The notes: a model not told the origin generated them from the sequence alone. Positions 1 to 9,776 are shown, numbered from the stretch's first letter. The stretch: DNA of 54,841 nt from an uncultured Prevotella sp. (GCA_900318395.1 ONKL01000012.1:1-54841), one strand, 5' to 3'. Numbers and translations: made by a program.

Positions 1-87
1 TTGGATAAGACTCCTATCAAGGAACTCTTTACCAAGGAACCTGAATATGTTGCAGATGATGGTCAATTGACTCTTAATTTTATTTAG
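1..87 (+). CDS. C-terminal fragment of a protein, possibly an IS4-type transposase
   Basis: The window opens inside an open frame that runs to a TAG at 85-87 and encodes 28 residues ending in GQLTLNFI. The gene begins before the window, so its start and domains cannot be seen. The tail pattern (DKTPIKELF near the start, QLTLNF at the end) recalls the C-termini of Bacteroidota IS4-family transposases, and a perfect 14-bp palindrome follows the stop directly. The identification is from memory of the family only and is weak. A chromosomal gene of unknown function is equally possible. Confidence 0.35.
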   Translation: MDKTPIKELFTKEPEYVADDGQLTLNFI

Positions 88-88
88 T

Positions 89-102
89 GGACACTAGTGT
101 CC
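89..102. repeat. 14-bp perfect palindrome after the first gene
   Basis: GGACACTAGTGTCC lies 1 nt beyond the stop codon of the partial gene. It could be the end of an insertion element or a short transcription stop, but no T-run follows it, which argues against an intrinsic terminator. Confidence 0.5.
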
Positions 103-153
103 TAGGCTGGGAATAATAGAAAGGATACTTTTCTGGAACTTTTTGCCTGAATA

Positions 154-185
154 TTTGGCTATTAGGACAAAATGAGGTAACTTTG
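154..185 (+). promoter_or_regulatory. Bacteroidota-type promoter for the DUF3667 gene
   Basis: TTTG (154-157) and TAACTTTG (178-185) are 20 bp apart, matching the Bacteroidota sigma-ABfr consensus TTTG-N19/20-TAnnTTTG. The ATG follows 20 bp later at 206. Confidence 0.75.
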
Positions 186-205
186 CAGCGGTTAATGATA
201 CACAA

Positions 206-1144
206 ATGAATAAACAGAAGGAGAAATACAGGAAATTCAAGAAATGGCAGCATCAGCCTCATCAGGTGGCCCCGCTCTCTAAGGAGCAGCACGAATGCGC
301 TACCTGCGGCACTCGCTTCGAGGGCAACTACTGCCCACGTTGCGGACAGTCGGCCAGTATAGGGCGCTACTCCTTCAAGAAGGCATTCCTGCTGTTTCTC
401 GATGTCTGGGGCGTAGGCAACCGCGGTATGTTCCGTTCCCTTCGCGACCTGATACTGCGACCTGGCTACATGATCCGCGACTACCTCAGAGGCATGCAGA
501 TGGCTTATTTCCCTCCGTTCAAGATGCTCTTCCTGCTCTGCACTTTGGCATTCCTGGTGGATTCAGGCCTGAACATCCAGAGCGTGAATCTCATCAAGCA
601 GAGCGAGACGGAATTATTAACGCCCGAAGAAGTGAAAAAAGATGAAAAAAAGATCGACCATACAAAGAAAAAACTCACTAAAGCGGAAATAGAAAAGCAA
701 AACAAGAAAAAGGAACTTTTCCGTCAAATGGACTCAGGAGAACTCTATCTAAAAGCCTATCAGTGGGTCAATAAGAATATTTCGCTGGTGAGTCTCGCAT
801 GTCTGCTGCTCTTCTCAATACCGCTCTTCCTGCTGTTCCGCAAAAGTCCGGACATACCTGACTTACGCTTCTCGGAGTGCTTCGTGGCAATGGTTTATAT
901 CACCAATATGCTCCTTATCTACAGCACATTCATCACAATGCTGATACCCAGCGATACGGGCGACTACATATTCTACGCACTGGGTGTACCGCTGGTCATC
1001 ATCCCCATCAAGCAGTTTTCCGGCTATAGCTACTGGAGCACCATCTGGCGACTGATCGTGTCATTCATTCCCTTCTGTATCGTTGTTTTATTGCTGATAC
1101 TTGTTATCTTTTTCATTTACGCCTACATCTTTATCAACTATTAA
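206..1144 (+). CDS. DUF3667 domain membrane protein
   Basis: This 312-residue protein begins with a basic, soluble stretch and a four-cysteine zinc ribbon (CATC at about residues 31-34 and CPRC at 43-46). A segment follows with the family signature RPGYMIRDYLRG and a YFPPFKMLFL membrane entry. A charged Lys/Glu-rich linker lies at about 135-175, and then three or four hydrophobic helices run to the C-terminus. This order (zinc ribbon, RPG motif, membrane helices) is that of the Bacteroidota DUF3667 family, whose function is unknown. It has its own promoter and is transcribed toward leuS, with about 125 bp between them. The start at 206 follows the promoter and is the first ATG in frame. Confidence 0.85.
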   Translation: MNKQKEKYRKFKKWQHQPHQVAPLSKEQHECATCGTRFEGNYCPRCGQSASIGRYSFKKAFLLFLDVWGVGNRGMFRSLRDLILRPGYMIRDYLRGMQMAYFPPFKMLFLLCTLAFLVDSGLNIQSVNLIKQSETELLTPEEVKKDEKKIDHTKKKLTKAEIEKQNKKKELFRQMDSGELYLKAYQWVNKNISLVSLACLLLFSIPLFLLFRKSPDIPDLRFSECFVAMVYITNMLLIYSTFITMLIPSDTGDYIFYALGVPLVIIPIKQFSGYSYWSTIWRLIVSFIPFCIVVLLLILVIFFIYAYIFINY

Positions 1145-1200
1145 GCACACCAGCAACGGGCACTTAATTTACGTAATAACGTAAAAACCTTGCAAAATCA

Positions 1201-1230
1201 TTGGATATTCAGAAAATATTCGTATCTTTG
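1201..1230 (+). promoter_or_regulatory. Promoter of the leuS operon
   Basis: TTG (1201-1203), a 19-bp spacer and TATCTTTG (1223-1230) make a near-perfect Bacteroidota promoter 38 bp before the leuS ATG. Confidence 0.8.
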
Positions 1231-1268
1231 CAACCACAATTCGAAAAATCAATAAAAACATAAATACA

Positions 1269-4088
1269 ATGGATTACAATTTCAGAGAAATCGAACAGAA
1301 ATGGCAGAAGCGATGGGTAGAGAATGGCACCTATCGCGTAGTGGAGGACAAGAACAAGAAGAAGTTCTATGTACTGAACATGTTTCCTTATCCCTCTGGG
1401 GCAGGACTTCATGTGGGTCATCCACTTGGCTACATCGCCAGTGATATCTATGCCCGCTACAAGCGTCAGCAGGGCTTCAACGTGCTGAACCCGATGGGCT
1501 ACGATGCCTACGGACTGCCTGCAGAGCAGTATGCCATCCAGACAGGTCAGCACCCTGAAAAGACTACCTTCGAGAACATCGACAGATACAGGAGTCAGCT
1601 CGATAAGATCGGCTTCTCATTCGATTGGGAGCGCGAAGTGCGTACTTGCGATCCTATCTACTACAAGTGGACGCAGTGGGCCTTCCAGCGCATGTTCAAG
1701 AGCTATTTCAGCACATCGTCTCATAAGGCTCAGCCTACGATTAAGCTGATTGAGCACTTCGAACTAATGGGTACTGAGGACTGTCATGCACTTGGTACTG
1801 AGGAACTGCACTTCACAGCCTCTGACTGGGCTAACTTCTCTGAGAAGAAGAAGCAGGAGGTGCTGATGAACTATCGTATCGCCTATCTCGCTGACACGAT
1901 GGTGAACTGGTGTCCGAAGCTGGGAACCGTTCTTGCCAACGATGAGGTGGTAGACGGCGTCTCAGTTCGTGGTGGCTATCCCGTAGTTCAGAAGAAGATG
2001 CGCCAGTGGTGTCTGCGTGTTTCTGCCTACGCTCAGCGCTTGCTTGATGGTCTGGAGGAGATCGATTGGACTGACTCGCTGAAGGAGACCCAGCGCAACT
2101 GGATTGGTCGCTCTGAGGGTACTGAGGTAGAGTTCAATGTGGCTGATTCTGATAAGCACTTCACCATCTTCACCACTCGTGCTGATACGATGTTTGGTGT
2201 CACCTTCATGGTGCTGGCTCCTGAGAGCGACCTTGTTGCAGAACTCACCACACCTGAGCAGAAAGAAGAGGTAGAAAAGTATCTCGACTACGTGAAGAAG
2301 CGTACAGAGCGTGATCGCCAGATGGATCATAAGGTAACTGGTGTCTTCTCTGGATCGTATGCCATCAATCCGTTTACAGACGAGAAGATCCCCATCTGGA
2401 TTGCAGAATACGTATTGGCTGGTTATGGTACTGGTGCCATTATGGCTGTGCCTGCTCACGATAGTCGTGACTACGCTTTCGCCAAGCACTTCAACCTGCC
2501 CATTATCCCGCTGATTGAGGGTGCTGATGTCAGCGAAGAGAGCTATGATGCCAAGGAAGGTATCATGTGTAACTCTGCAAGCGCAAAGTTCAGTCTCAAC
2601 GGACTGACTGTTAAGGAGGCTATCGCTGCCACGAAGAAGTTCGTGACTGAGCAAGGCCTGGGACGTGTGAAGGTGAACTATCGTCTGCGCGATGCCATCT
2701 TCTCTCGTCAGCGTTATTGGGGCGAGCCGTTCCCTGTTTACTACAAGGACGATATGCCTTACATGATTCCAAAGGAGTGCCTGCCTCTGGAACTTCCTGA
2801 AATCGACGAGTATAAGCCAACAGAGACTGGCGAGCCACCATTGGGACGTGCTAAGATGTGGGCTTGGGATACCAAGTTCGATAAGGTAGTAAGCAAGGAC
2901 GAGATTGACAACAAGACCGTCTTCCCACTCGAGCTGAACACGATGCCTGGTTTCGCAGGAAGTTCCGCTTACTATCTGCGCTATATGGATCCGAAGAACG
3001 AGAAAGCTCTCGTCAGCCGCGATGCTGATGAGTACTGGCGCAATGTAGACCTCTATGTAGGAGGTACAGAGCACGCTACTGGTCACCTGATCTACTCTCG
3101 TTTCTGGAATAAGTTCCTCTTCGATTCTGGTTACAGCTGCGAGGACGAGCCATTCAAGAAACTCGTTAATCAGGGTATGATTCAGGGTCGCTCTAACTTC
3201 GTTTATCGCATTGAGGACGAGGGAGCAGACAAGGGTAAGTTCGTCAGCTTCGGACTGAAAGACAAGTACACCACAACTCCTATCCACGTAGATGTAAACA
3301 TCGTCAGCGCTGATATCCTCGACATCGATGCCTTCAAGGCTTGGCGCCCTGAGTATGAGAACGCTGAGTTTATCCTCGAGAATGGCCAGTACAAGTGTGG
3401 TTGGGCTATCGAGAAGATGTCGAAGTCGATGTTCAATGTGGTGAATCCGGATATGATCGTCGAGAAGTATGGTGCTGATACCCTGCGTCTCTATGAGATG
3501 TTCTTGGGTCCTGTAGAGCAGTCAAAGCCTTGGGATACAAATGGTATTGACGGTTGTCACCGATTCTTGCGTAAGTTCTGGAACCTCTTCCAGAATGGCT
3601 TCGATGAGGGTGAGGCTACGGCAGACAATCTGAAGAGCGTCCACAAGCTTATTAAGAAGGTGTCTCAGGATATCGAGACCTTCTCTTACAACACTTCTAT
3701 CTCTGCCTTCATGATCTGCGTGAACGAGCTTTCACAGCAGAAGTGCAAGAACAAAGAGTTGCTGAAGACGCTCGTGATTTTGATTGCTCCGTTTGCTCCT
3801 CATATCGCTGAGGAACTTTGGGAAGCTTTGGGCGAGCAGGGTAGTGTCTGCGACTCCAAGTGGCCTACATGGAATGAGGAGTATCTCGTGGAGAGCCAGG
3901 TGAAGTTGGGTGTCGCCTTCAATGGTAAGGCCCGTTTCGAGATGTCGTTTGCTGCTGATGCTGACAATAAGACCATCGAAGAGGCTGTCCTCGCAGATGA
4001 GCGCGCCAAGAAGTATCTCGAAGGTTTCCAAGTAGCAAAGGTTATCATCGTCCCTAAGCGTATGGTGAACATTGTGCTGAAGAAATAA
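1269..4088 (+). CDS. leuS: Leucyl-tRNA synthetase
   Basis: A 939-residue class I aminoacyl-tRNA synthetase that charges tRNA-Leu in the cytoplasm. The HIGH signature is present as HVGH at residues 48-51 within [17 protein letters not shown], and the KMSKS loop is at 716-720. Between them lies the CP1 editing insertion ([19 protein letters not shown]), and the anticodon-binding alpha-helical and C-terminal domains follow. Length and motif order are normal for bacterial LeuRS. It is the first gene after a strong promoter and is followed 2 nt later by the yitT-rdgB ORF, so the two are probably cotranscribed. Confidence 0.98.
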   Translation: MDYNFREIEQKWQKRWVENGTYRVVEDKNKKKFYVLNMFPYPSGAGLHVGHPLGYIASDIYARYKRQQGFNVLNPMGYDAYGLPAEQYAIQTGQHPEKTTFENIDRYRSQLDKIGFSFDWEREVRTCDPIYYKWTQWAFQRMFKSYFSTSSHKAQPTIKLIEHFELMGTEDCHALGTEELHFTASDWANFSEKKKQEVLMNYRIAYLADTMVNWCPKLGTVLANDEVVDGVSVRGGYPVVQKKMRQWCLRVSAYAQRLLDGLEEIDWTDSLKETQRNWIGRSEGTEVEFNVADSDKHFTIFTTRADTMFGVTFMVLAPESDLVAELTTPEQKEEVEKYLDYVKKRTERDRQMDHKVTGVFSGSYAINPFTDEKIPIWIAEYVLAGYGTGAIMAVPAHDSRDYAFAKHFNLPIIPLIEGADVSEESYDAKEGIMCNSASAKFSLNGLTVKEAIAATKKFVTEQGLGRVKVNYRLRDAIFSRQRYWGEPFPVYYKDDMPYMIPKECLPLELPEIDEYKPTETGEPPLGRAKMWAWDTKFDKVVSKDEIDNKTVFPLELNTMPGFAGSSAYYLRYMDPKNEKALVSRDADEYWRNVDLYVGGTEHATGHLIYSRFWNKFLFDSGYSCEDEPFKKLVNQGMIQGRSNFVYRIEDEGADKGKFVSFGLKDKYTTTPIHVDVNIVSADILDIDAFKAWRPEYENAEFILENGQYKCGWAIEKMSKSMFNVVNPDMIVEKYGADTLRLYEMFLGPVEQSKPWDTNGIDGCHRFLRKFWNLFQNGFDEGEATADNLKSVHKLIKKVSQDIETFSYNTSISAFMICVNELSQQKCKNKELLKTLVILIAPFAPHIAEELWEALGEQGSVCDSKWPTWNEEYLVESQVKLGVAFNGKARFEMSFAADADNKTIEEAVLADERAKKYLEGFQVAKVIIVPKRMVNIVLKK

Positions 4089-4090
4089 AT

Positions 4091-5605
4091 ATGACGATAC
4101 AGCATAAAATGATATTAACTGAAGCCAAGGACTATCTCTTCATAGTCCTTGGTCTTCTCATATATACCATAGCCTTTACCGTCTTCCTGATGCCTTATCA
4201 GATAGTGGCTGGTGGTGTGACTGGTCTTTCAGCTATCATCTACTATGCCACTGGATTCCATCTGGAGAACACCTATATCATCATCAACGGCGTCTTGCTG
4301 GTAGTAGCCTTGAAGATTCTTGGCGTGAAGTTTCTGATGAAGACCATCTTCGCCATCTTCACCCTCTACTTCATGCTGATGTTTGCACAGGAGCTGATAC
4401 CAAAACAGGAGAACGGACTGCCTTTCAAGCTGATGGGCGAAGGGCAGGACTTTATGTCGATGATTATAGGCTGCGTGCTGACAGGTATCGCACTTGCTAC
4501 CGTCTTTACGCATAACGGATCGACAGGAGGAACTGATATCATCGCTGCCTCAGTGAATAAGTTCCATCCCAACGTCTCTTTGGGCAATGTCCTGATCGCT
4601 GCAGACTTCTGTATCATCGGCTCCTGTATGTTCTTCCCTCAGTTTGGAACTTATCTGGAGCGTGCCCATAAGGTGATGTTCGGCTTCTGCGTGATGGCGA
4701 TGGAGAACTATACGCTCGACTACGTGATGAATGCCCGTCGACAGTCTGTGCAGTTCTTTATCTTCTCACGAAAGTGGCAGGAGATAGCCAATGCCATTGG
4801 TACAGAGATGAATCACGGTGTAACTATCCTTGATGGTCACGGGTGGTATACAGGAAAGGAGATGAAGGTACTTTGTATCCTCGCCAAGAAGAACGAGAGC
4901 GTCAATATGTTCCGTCTGATCAAGATGATCGACCCTAATGCGTTCGTTTCGCAGAGTGCCGTTATTGGTGTCTATGGCGAAGGATTCGATGAGATGAATG
5001 TGAAAATCAAAGATCAAAAGAAGAAAATGAAAATCGTATTTGCCACCAACAACCTGAACAAGCTGACAGAGATCAGAAAGATTCTGGGTAATAAGTTTGA
5101 AGTGGTATCGCTTTCGGATATCGGCTGTAAGGAGGATATCCCAGAAAAAGGACAGACGCTGAAGGACAATGCCCTCATCAAAGCCCGCTATGTGTATGAC
5201 AAGTACCATATCGACTGCTTTGCTGATGATACAGGTCTGGAAGTAGATGCCCTTGGAGGCGCTCCAGGCGTCTACAGTGCCCGCTATGCAGGCGGAGAAG
5301 GCCACGACTCTAATGCCAACATGAAGAAATTGTTGGGCGAATTAGAGAATAATAACAATCGCAAGGCAAGATTCCGTACTGTCATTGCGTTAATTATTAA
5401 TGGAAAGGAAGTGTGTTTCGAAGGCATCGTCAATGGCGAAATCATTGAAGAGCGTAGGGGAGGAGAGGGCTTCGGCTACGATCCCATCTTCCAGCCTGAA
5501 GGCTACAACAAGACTTTCGCTGAGCTGGGTGTGAATATCAAGAATAACATCAGCCACAGGGCAAGAGCTGCACAGAAACTCGCTGACTACCTGCTGAAGA
5601 AGTGA
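4091..5605 (+). CDS. YitT-family membrane protein fused in frame to RdgB/HAM1 XTP/dITP pyrophosphatase
   Basis: One 504-residue frame joins two normally separate proteins. Residues about 1-305 are a YitT/DUF161-DUF2179 membrane protein: five or six hydrophobic helices, GGVTGLSAI and [11 protein letters not shown] motifs, then the soluble DUF2179 tail with [13 protein letters not shown]. Residues 313-504 are a complete RdgB/HAM1 enzyme with the start motif [33 protein letters not shown] and [10 protein letters not shown], which removes non-canonical purine nucleotides from the dNTP pool. The junction is an A-rich run, and Met313 (ATG at 5027-5029) is where a free RdgB would begin. A second ribosome entry there could still yield separate RdgB. 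A lost stop codon or a sequencing error are alternatives to a true fusion. Confidence 0.9.
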   Translation: MTIQHKMILTEAKDYLFIVLGLLIYTIAFTVFLMPYQIVAGGVTGLSAIIYYATGFHLENTYIIINGVLLVVALKILGVKFLMKTIFAIFTLYFMLMFAQELIPKQENGLPFKLMGEGQDFMSMIIGCVLTGIALATVFTHNGSTGGTDIIAASVNKFHPNVSLGNVLIAADFCIIGSCMFFPQFGTYLERAHKVMFGFCVMAMENYTLDYVMNARRQSVQFFIFSRKWQEIANAIGTEMNHGVTILDGHGWYTGKEMKVLCILAKKNESVNMFRLIKMIDPNAFVSQSAVIGVYGEGFDEMNVKIKDQKKKMKIVFATNNLNKLTEIRKILGNKFEVVSLSDIGCKEDIPEKGQTLKDNALIKARYVYDKYHIDCFADDTGLEVDALGGAPGVYSARYAGGEGHDSNANMKKLLGELENNNNRKARFRTVIALIINGKEVCFEGIVNGEIIEERRGGEGFGYDPIFQPEGYNKTFAELGVNIKNNISHRARAAQKLADYLLKK

Positions 5606-5728
5606 AAAGGTAAAAAAGTAAAAGGGTAAAAAAGTAAAAAGTAAAAGAATGTGAGAATAAACGTATTTGCTATCAGACATTTGGTAAAATGGCTATTACC
5701 CTTTTACCTTTTTACTTTTTTACCTTTA
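5606..5728. repeat. Low-complexity AAAAGGTAAAA/ACCTTTTTAC inverted repeat spanning the porZ start
   Basis: Purine-rich units such as AAAAGGTAAAAAAGTAAAAG (from 5605 to 5647) are mirrored by pyrimidine-rich units at 5696-5728 (TTACCCTTTTACCTTTTTAC and on). The two arms are imperfect reverse complements with about 50 bp between them. The right arm lies inside the porZ coding sequence and encodes the hydrophobic core of its signal peptide. Confidence 0.75.
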
Positions 5729-7582
5729 CATGCTCAAGTTGGCACCTGGCATCATCATTTAGCTTATCACAACGTGCAGAGCATTTGCAAGGCTGGCGAT
5801 GATCTCTTCGTGTTGGCTTCAAACGATCTCTATCAGTATCATCTGAACGATCAGAGCATCATCACCTACGATAAAATCAATGGCCTCAGCGATACCCACA
5901 TCACTCATATCGCCTGGAGCCAGCAAGCCAAGCGCCTGATAGCCGTTTATCAGAATTCCAATATCGATCTGGTGGAAACAGATGGCGATATCATCAATAT
6001 TTCTGCTCTCTACAATAAATCGATGACAGATGACAAAACGGTCTATAAGATTTCCATTGATGGCATCTACGCATACCTGCATTGTGGATTTGGTATCGTA
6101 AAAGTTAATCTGCAGAGGGCAGAAATCACTGCCACCTATACGCCTAATATGCCTGATTATCCTATTGGTCTTCCTGAATATCAGGATGACTATGATGAAT
6201 ATATCACTACCGTCAGTGCACTTAATCCTGGAGGACCAGCCTATAATCACTTCTACGAGGCCAGATTACTGAATGGCAGACTCTATACCACTGGGGGTTA
6301 TTTCCTGCCCAGTATACCTGATAAACAGCTGCCTGGTATCATTCAGACATTCGATGGTAATGACTGGACTCTATTTGAAGAGGAAATAAGCCAGAAGACT
6401 GGTTATAAGTATGAGGATATCTGTTGCATCGATGTAGATCCAACGAATGCAGACCACGTCTATGCAGGAGGCAAATGCGGACTATACGAGTTTCTGAATG
6501 GTAAACTCACAGCCTATTATAATAAGGATAACAGTCCGCTGAAGGGAGCCAACGACAGAGGCACGGAGTTAGGCAACGACTTTGTACTGATCCTTGGTAT
6601 CAAGTTCGATGCTCAGGGAAATCTCTGGGTTCTGAACAGTATGGCCAAAGGTGCAAGTCTTCTGAAGCTCTCATCAGACCATCAGTGGACAGACCATCAT
6701 CAGACATTACTTACTGACGATAGCGGCAATACGTTGGCAGGTCTCAGAGGGATGATGATCGACAGTCGAGGGCTGCTTTGGTTCGTGAACAATAACTGGC
6801 AGGATCCGTCGCTCTTCTGCTATGATATGGAGAACGACAATCTTATCAAATACAACAACTTTACGAATCAGGATGGCGTAAAATACGACGTTGTGTGGGC
6901 CTATTGCTTAGCAGAAGACAGAGAAGGCAATATCTGGGTAGGCACAGACTCAGGACCCTTTATGATTCAGAAGCAGGAAGTAGGGCAGGAGCGTGTGACT
7001 TTCCAGCAGATAAAAGTGCCTCGTAACGATGGTACTGACTATGCTGATTATCTGCTTAGTGGCGTCAGCATCAGCAGTATCGCCATCGATGGTGGCAATC
7101 GTAAATGGTTTGGTACGAATGGTGCAGGAGCCTTCCTGATCAGTGCAGATAACATGAACCAGATACACAACTTCACGACTGATAATTCGAAACTGATTAC
7201 CAATCAGATTACTTCCGTTGTCATCAATCAGAAGTCAGGCGAGGTCTTCTTCCTTTCAGATGATGGTCTGTGCTCCTATATGAGCAACGCTATCGAGCCT
7301 GCTGAGGAGATGACAAAAGATAATGTCTGGGCTTATCCTAACCCAGTGACACCAGACTATACAGGACTGATTACCATTACGGGTCTCAGCTACGATGCAG
7401 ACGTGAAAATCACTGCCTCTAATGGTGCTCTGATCGCTGAAGGGCGCAGTAATGGAGGCATGTTTACCTGGGATGGTTGCGACAAAAACGGGCGTCGCGT
7501 AATAAGTGGCATTTATTATGTGATAAGCGCCACTTCCGAAGGCAGAAGTGGCACTTGTTGCAAAATAGCCATTATCCGTTGA
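5651..7582 (+). CDS. porZ: PorZ-like type IX secretion system surface protein
   Basis: A 643-residue secreted protein. It has an N-terminal signal peptide ending LPLHAQ, two-component-regulator-type beta-propeller repeats (for example GNLWVLNSM, GLLWFVNNN, GNIWVGTDSG, RKWFGTNGAG), and a C-terminal T9SS sorting-like domain with YPNPVTP, TWDGCDKNGRRV and SGIYYV. This architecture matches PorZ, which sits in the cell-surface attachment complex that links A-LPS to T9SS cargo. The only usable start is GTG at 5651; the ATG one base earlier is followed at once by TGA. It lies 45 nt after rdgB with no promoter visible, so it is probably in the leuS operon. The signal peptide is encoded by a repeat sequence, which is unusual. 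Confidence 0.8.
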   Translation: MRINVFAIRHLVKWLLPFYLFTFLPLHAQVGTWHHHLAYHNVQSICKAGDDLFVLASNDLYQYHLNDQSIITYDKINGLSDTHITHIAWSQQAKRLIAVYQNSNIDLVETDGDIINISALYNKSMTDDKTVYKISIDGIYAYLHCGFGIVKVNLQRAEITATYTPNMPDYPIGLPEYQDDYDEYITTVSALNPGGPAYNHFYEARLLNGRLYTTGGYFLPSIPDKQLPGIIQTFDGNDWTLFEEEISQKTGYKYEDICCIDVDPTNADHVYAGGKCGLYEFLNGKLTAYYNKDNSPLKGANDRGTELGNDFVLILGIKFDAQGNLWVLNSMAKGASLLKLSSDHQWTDHHQTLLTDDSGNTLAGLRGMMIDSRGLLWFVNNNWQDPSLFCYDMENDNLIKYNNFTNQDGVKYDVVWAYCLAEDREGNIWVGTDSGPFMIQKQEVGQERVTFQQIKVPRNDGTDYADYLLSGVSISSIAIDGGNRKWFGTNGAGAFLISADNMNQIHNFTTDNSKLITNQITSVVINQKSGEVFFLSDDGLCSYMSNAIEPAEEMTKDNVWAYPNPVTPDYTGLITITGLSYDADVKITASNGALIAEGRSNGGMFTWDGCDKNGRRVISGIYYVISATSEGRSGTCCKIAIIR

Positions 7583-7589
7583 AAAAGGC

Positions 7590-8117
7590 TCAGAATTTCG
7601 TTTGAGCAAAATGCCAGATGACGATTCCTGCCGTCACTGAGACATTCATCGAATGCTTGGTACCAAACTGTGGAATCTCCAAACATCCATCAGAAGCATC
7701 GACTACTTCCTGATGAACACCCTTTACTTCATTGCCTAAGATTACAGCATATTTTTTTTCCTTTAAAGGAGAAAAAGTCTGCAATTTCGTAGAGCCATGA
7801 GCCTGTTCGACGGAATATACTTCATATCCTTCAGTCTTCAAGGCTTCAACAGCCTCTAAAGCTGTTTTGAAATATCGCCAGCTGACGCTATCCTCAGCAC
7901 CTAAGGCAGTCTTATGGATCTCAGCACTCGGAGGCGTAGAAGTAATACCACAGAGATAGACTGCCTCAATACGGAAAGCATCACCTGTACGAAATACACT
8001 ACCCACATTATGCATCGAGCGTACATCATCAAGAACCACTATCAATGGCAGTTTCTCTGCCTCTCGGAATTCCTCTACCGTGAGGCGCTGCATTTCTATC
8101 GTGCGAAGCTTTTCCAT
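7590..8117 (-). CDS. SpoU/TrmH-family RNA 2'-O-methyltransferase
   Basis: A 175-residue SPOUT methyltransferase that transfers a methyl group from S-adenosylmethionine to a ribose 2'-OH of tRNA or rRNA. The three SpoU motifs are present: NVGSVFRTGDAF, ILGNEVKGV and SMNVSVTAGI. It lacks the N-terminal substrate-binding extension of TrmH or RlmB, so the exact target nucleotide cannot be named. It converges on porZ with only 7 bp between the stop codons and has its own leftward promoter. Confidence 0.9.
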   Translation of the reverse strand: MEKLRTIEMQRLTVEEFREAEKLPLIVVLDDVRSMHNVGSVFRTGDAFRIEAVYLCGITSTPPSAEIHKTALGAEDSVSWRYFKTALEAVEALKTEGYEVYSVEQAHGSTKLQTFSPLKEKKYAVILGNEVKGVHQEVVDASDGCLEIPQFGTKHSMNVSVTAGIVIWHFAQTKF

Positions 8118-8140
8118 ACCTTATTATTAAATAATTTGTG

Positions 8141-8171
8141 CAAAGATACAACATCGCAGACAAATAGCAAA
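8141..8171 (-). promoter_or_regulatory. Promoter of the SpoU methyltransferase gene
   Basis: On the minus strand TTTG (8171-8168) and TATCTTTG (8148-8141) are 19 bp apart, 24 bp before the ATG. Confidence 0.75.
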
Positions 8172-8193
8172 ACATTTAAAGCCTTTTTTAAAT

Positions 8194-8228
8194 GAAAAAA
8201 GCACTACCCGATTCTGGCGGATAGTGCT
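8194..8228 (-). terminator. Minus-strand intrinsic terminator with no gene upstream of it
   Basis: An 11-bp stem with one mismatch (AGCACTATCCG, 8228-8218, against 8210-8200) and a 7-nt loop is followed on the minus strand by six T. It would stop a leftward transcript that starts between 8229 and 8811, where no convincing gene lies. A weak minus-strand promoter-like AATCTTTG is at 8390-8383, so a small RNA of about 180 nt is possible. Confidence 0.5.
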
Positions 8229-8443
8229 GAAAACCTTCCTGTGTCGATTCATGGAACTCTACTAATTCTATGCTTACAGATTCATTATTACTCTCAAATT
8301 GTCAGATATGGAGCTATATGTATTAAAACAACATTATCATCAGACGCTTCTATCTATATAACTGGAAAACGCAAAAACCTTGCAAAGATTTGCCAGTATT
8401 TATAATTCATTAACTTTTCTATATATTTGTTCAGAAAAGAAAG

Positions 8444-8704
8444 TGTTGATAAACCTGTGGAAAACTATGTGGATAACTTGTGGATTTTTGCACAAAAAGC
8501 AGTTGAAAGCCTGGAATATGTGGATATCAACAGACTTATTATGGGGAAATACAGCATTTTTCAACAGATTTTTGCTGAAAAAAGATATAAACTTATTATA
8601 TTTGCACCGAAAATGGAAATTGTGGATAAAGTGCGTGAAGTCTTCATTATCAGAGAATAAGAATCCACAGAGGGTGTGAATAAGGCATTTCTATACGTGG
8701 ATAA
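8444..8704. other. Cluster of DnaA-box-like nonamers, candidate replication origin
   Basis: In this AT-rich gene-free stretch (8118-8811) the nonamer TGTGGATAA, the reverse complement of the DnaA box TTATCCACA, occurs exactly at 8468-8476 and 8621-8629. TGTGAATAA at 8675-8683 also fits TTATNCACA. One-off matches lie at 8444 (TGTTGATAA), 8519 (TGTGGATAT) and 8696 (CGTGGATAA), two-off ones at 8456 (TGTGGAAAA) and 8479 (TGTGGATTT), and an opposite-strand AATCCACAG at 8662. Nearly all lie in the same orientation. Small ORFs through the stretch look like by-products. dnaA itself is not in the window, so this is a candidate oriC or DnaA-titration site and not a proven origin. Confidence 0.5.
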
Positions 8705-8811
8705 CTGATTGAGCAAGAAAAACGTCGGAAAGTTATCAAGATTTCAACGGCATATCATCCTATTCATTTCATTTTTAAAAGAAAAGAAAAAAGAAAAATA
8801 AGAATAATGAG

Positions 8812-9756
8812 ATGTTGAAAACTGAAGATCTGAAAGCGGAAATCCGCAGAATGTGCGAAGAGAAGGATGCAATCATTCTCGCACACTATTATACGATTGG
8901 CGATATTCAGGATATTGCCGATTTCGTAGGTGATTCATTGGCTTTAGCCCGTAAGGCTGCAGAGACTGATGCGAAAATCATGGTGATGTGTGGTGTTCAC
9001 TTTATGGCTGAGACGTGTAAACTGCTCTCACCAGACAAGATGGTGCTTTGTCCGGATTTGGAAGCAGGCTGCTCTTTGGCTGATTCATGCAAGGCTGAAG
9101 ACTTGAAGAAGTTCAAGGAAGAGCATCCTGGTTATCAGGTTATCTCATACGTGAATACGACAGCTGCTGTGAAGGCTCTGACTGATGTAGTCGTTACAAG
9201 TGGTAATGCCAAGAAGGTAGTAGATCAGTTGCCTAAGGATGCCAAACTAATTTTTGGTCCTGATTATAACTTAGGTAATTATATTAATGAGGTGACAGGT
9301 CGAGAGATGTTGCTCTGGAATGGTGGCTGTCATGTGCATGAGCGTTTCTCTGTAGAGAAGATCATAGAACTGAAGAAGCAATATCCAGAGGCTGTGGTGA
9401 TGGCTCATCTGGAATGTAAGGCTCCTGTCTTGGCTGTTGCTGACGTCAAAGGCTCTACTGCAACGATGCTGAATTATGCTCAGCAGAGTGATAAGAAGCA
9501 GTTTATTGTGGCTACAGAGGCTGGAATCCTCCACGAGATGCAGCGAACTTGTCCTGACAAGGAGTTTATACCTGTGCCTCCTGAAATCAGCGAGAGCGGC
9601 TTGGAATGCAGCTGTAACGAGTGCCAGTATATGAAGATGAATACACTGGAGAAGGTCTATAATTGTCTGAAGAATGAAAATCCTCAAATAGAGATTGATC
9701 CTGAGATAGCAAAAGAAGCTGTCAAGCCTATTGAGAGAATGTTGGAGTTAAGTTAG
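8812..9756 (+). CDS. nadA: Quinolinate synthase A
   Basis: A 314-residue [4Fe-4S] enzyme that condenses iminoaspartate with dihydroxyacetone phosphate to give quinolinate in NAD synthesis. The fold repeats and cluster cysteines are visible: VMCGVHFMAET near residues 62-72, the GGCHVHERF region, and the C-terminal SGLECSCNECQYMKMN segment. IILAHYYTIGDIQDIADFVG at the N-terminus is typical. The partners nadB and nadC are not next to it. It is preceded by the DnaA-box stretch and no clear promoter lies directly upstream; TATATTTG at 8422 may be distant from its start. Confidence 0.97.
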   Translation: MLKTEDLKAEIRRMCEEKDAIILAHYYTIGDIQDIADFVGDSLALARKAAETDAKIMVMCGVHFMAETCKLLSPDKMVLCPDLEAGCSLADSCKAEDLKKFKEEHPGYQVISYVNTTAAVKALTDVVVTSGNAKKVVDQLPKDAKLIFGPDYNLGNYINEVTGREMLLWNGGCHVHERFSVEKIIELKKQYPEAVVMAHLECKAPVLAVADVKGSTATMLNYAQQSDKKQFIVATEAGILHEMQRTCPDKEFIPVPPEISESGLECSCNECQYMKMNTLEKVYNCLKNENPQIEIDPEIAKEAVKPIERMLELS

Positions 9757-9776
9757 CGAAAAATTGTCGGATAGTT

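Noticed and set aside
1962-3287. Long antisense open frame of 441 codons within leuS
   Set aside because: It lies wholly inside a conserved essential gene on the other strand, has no promoter and no recognisable domain; codon bias of leuS keeps the opposite frame open.
8380-8679. Two overlapping small frames (99 and 77 codons) in the DnaA-box stretch
   Set aside because: They overlap each other in different frames, their products reflect the repeated TGTGGATAA sequence, and neither resembles a known protein.
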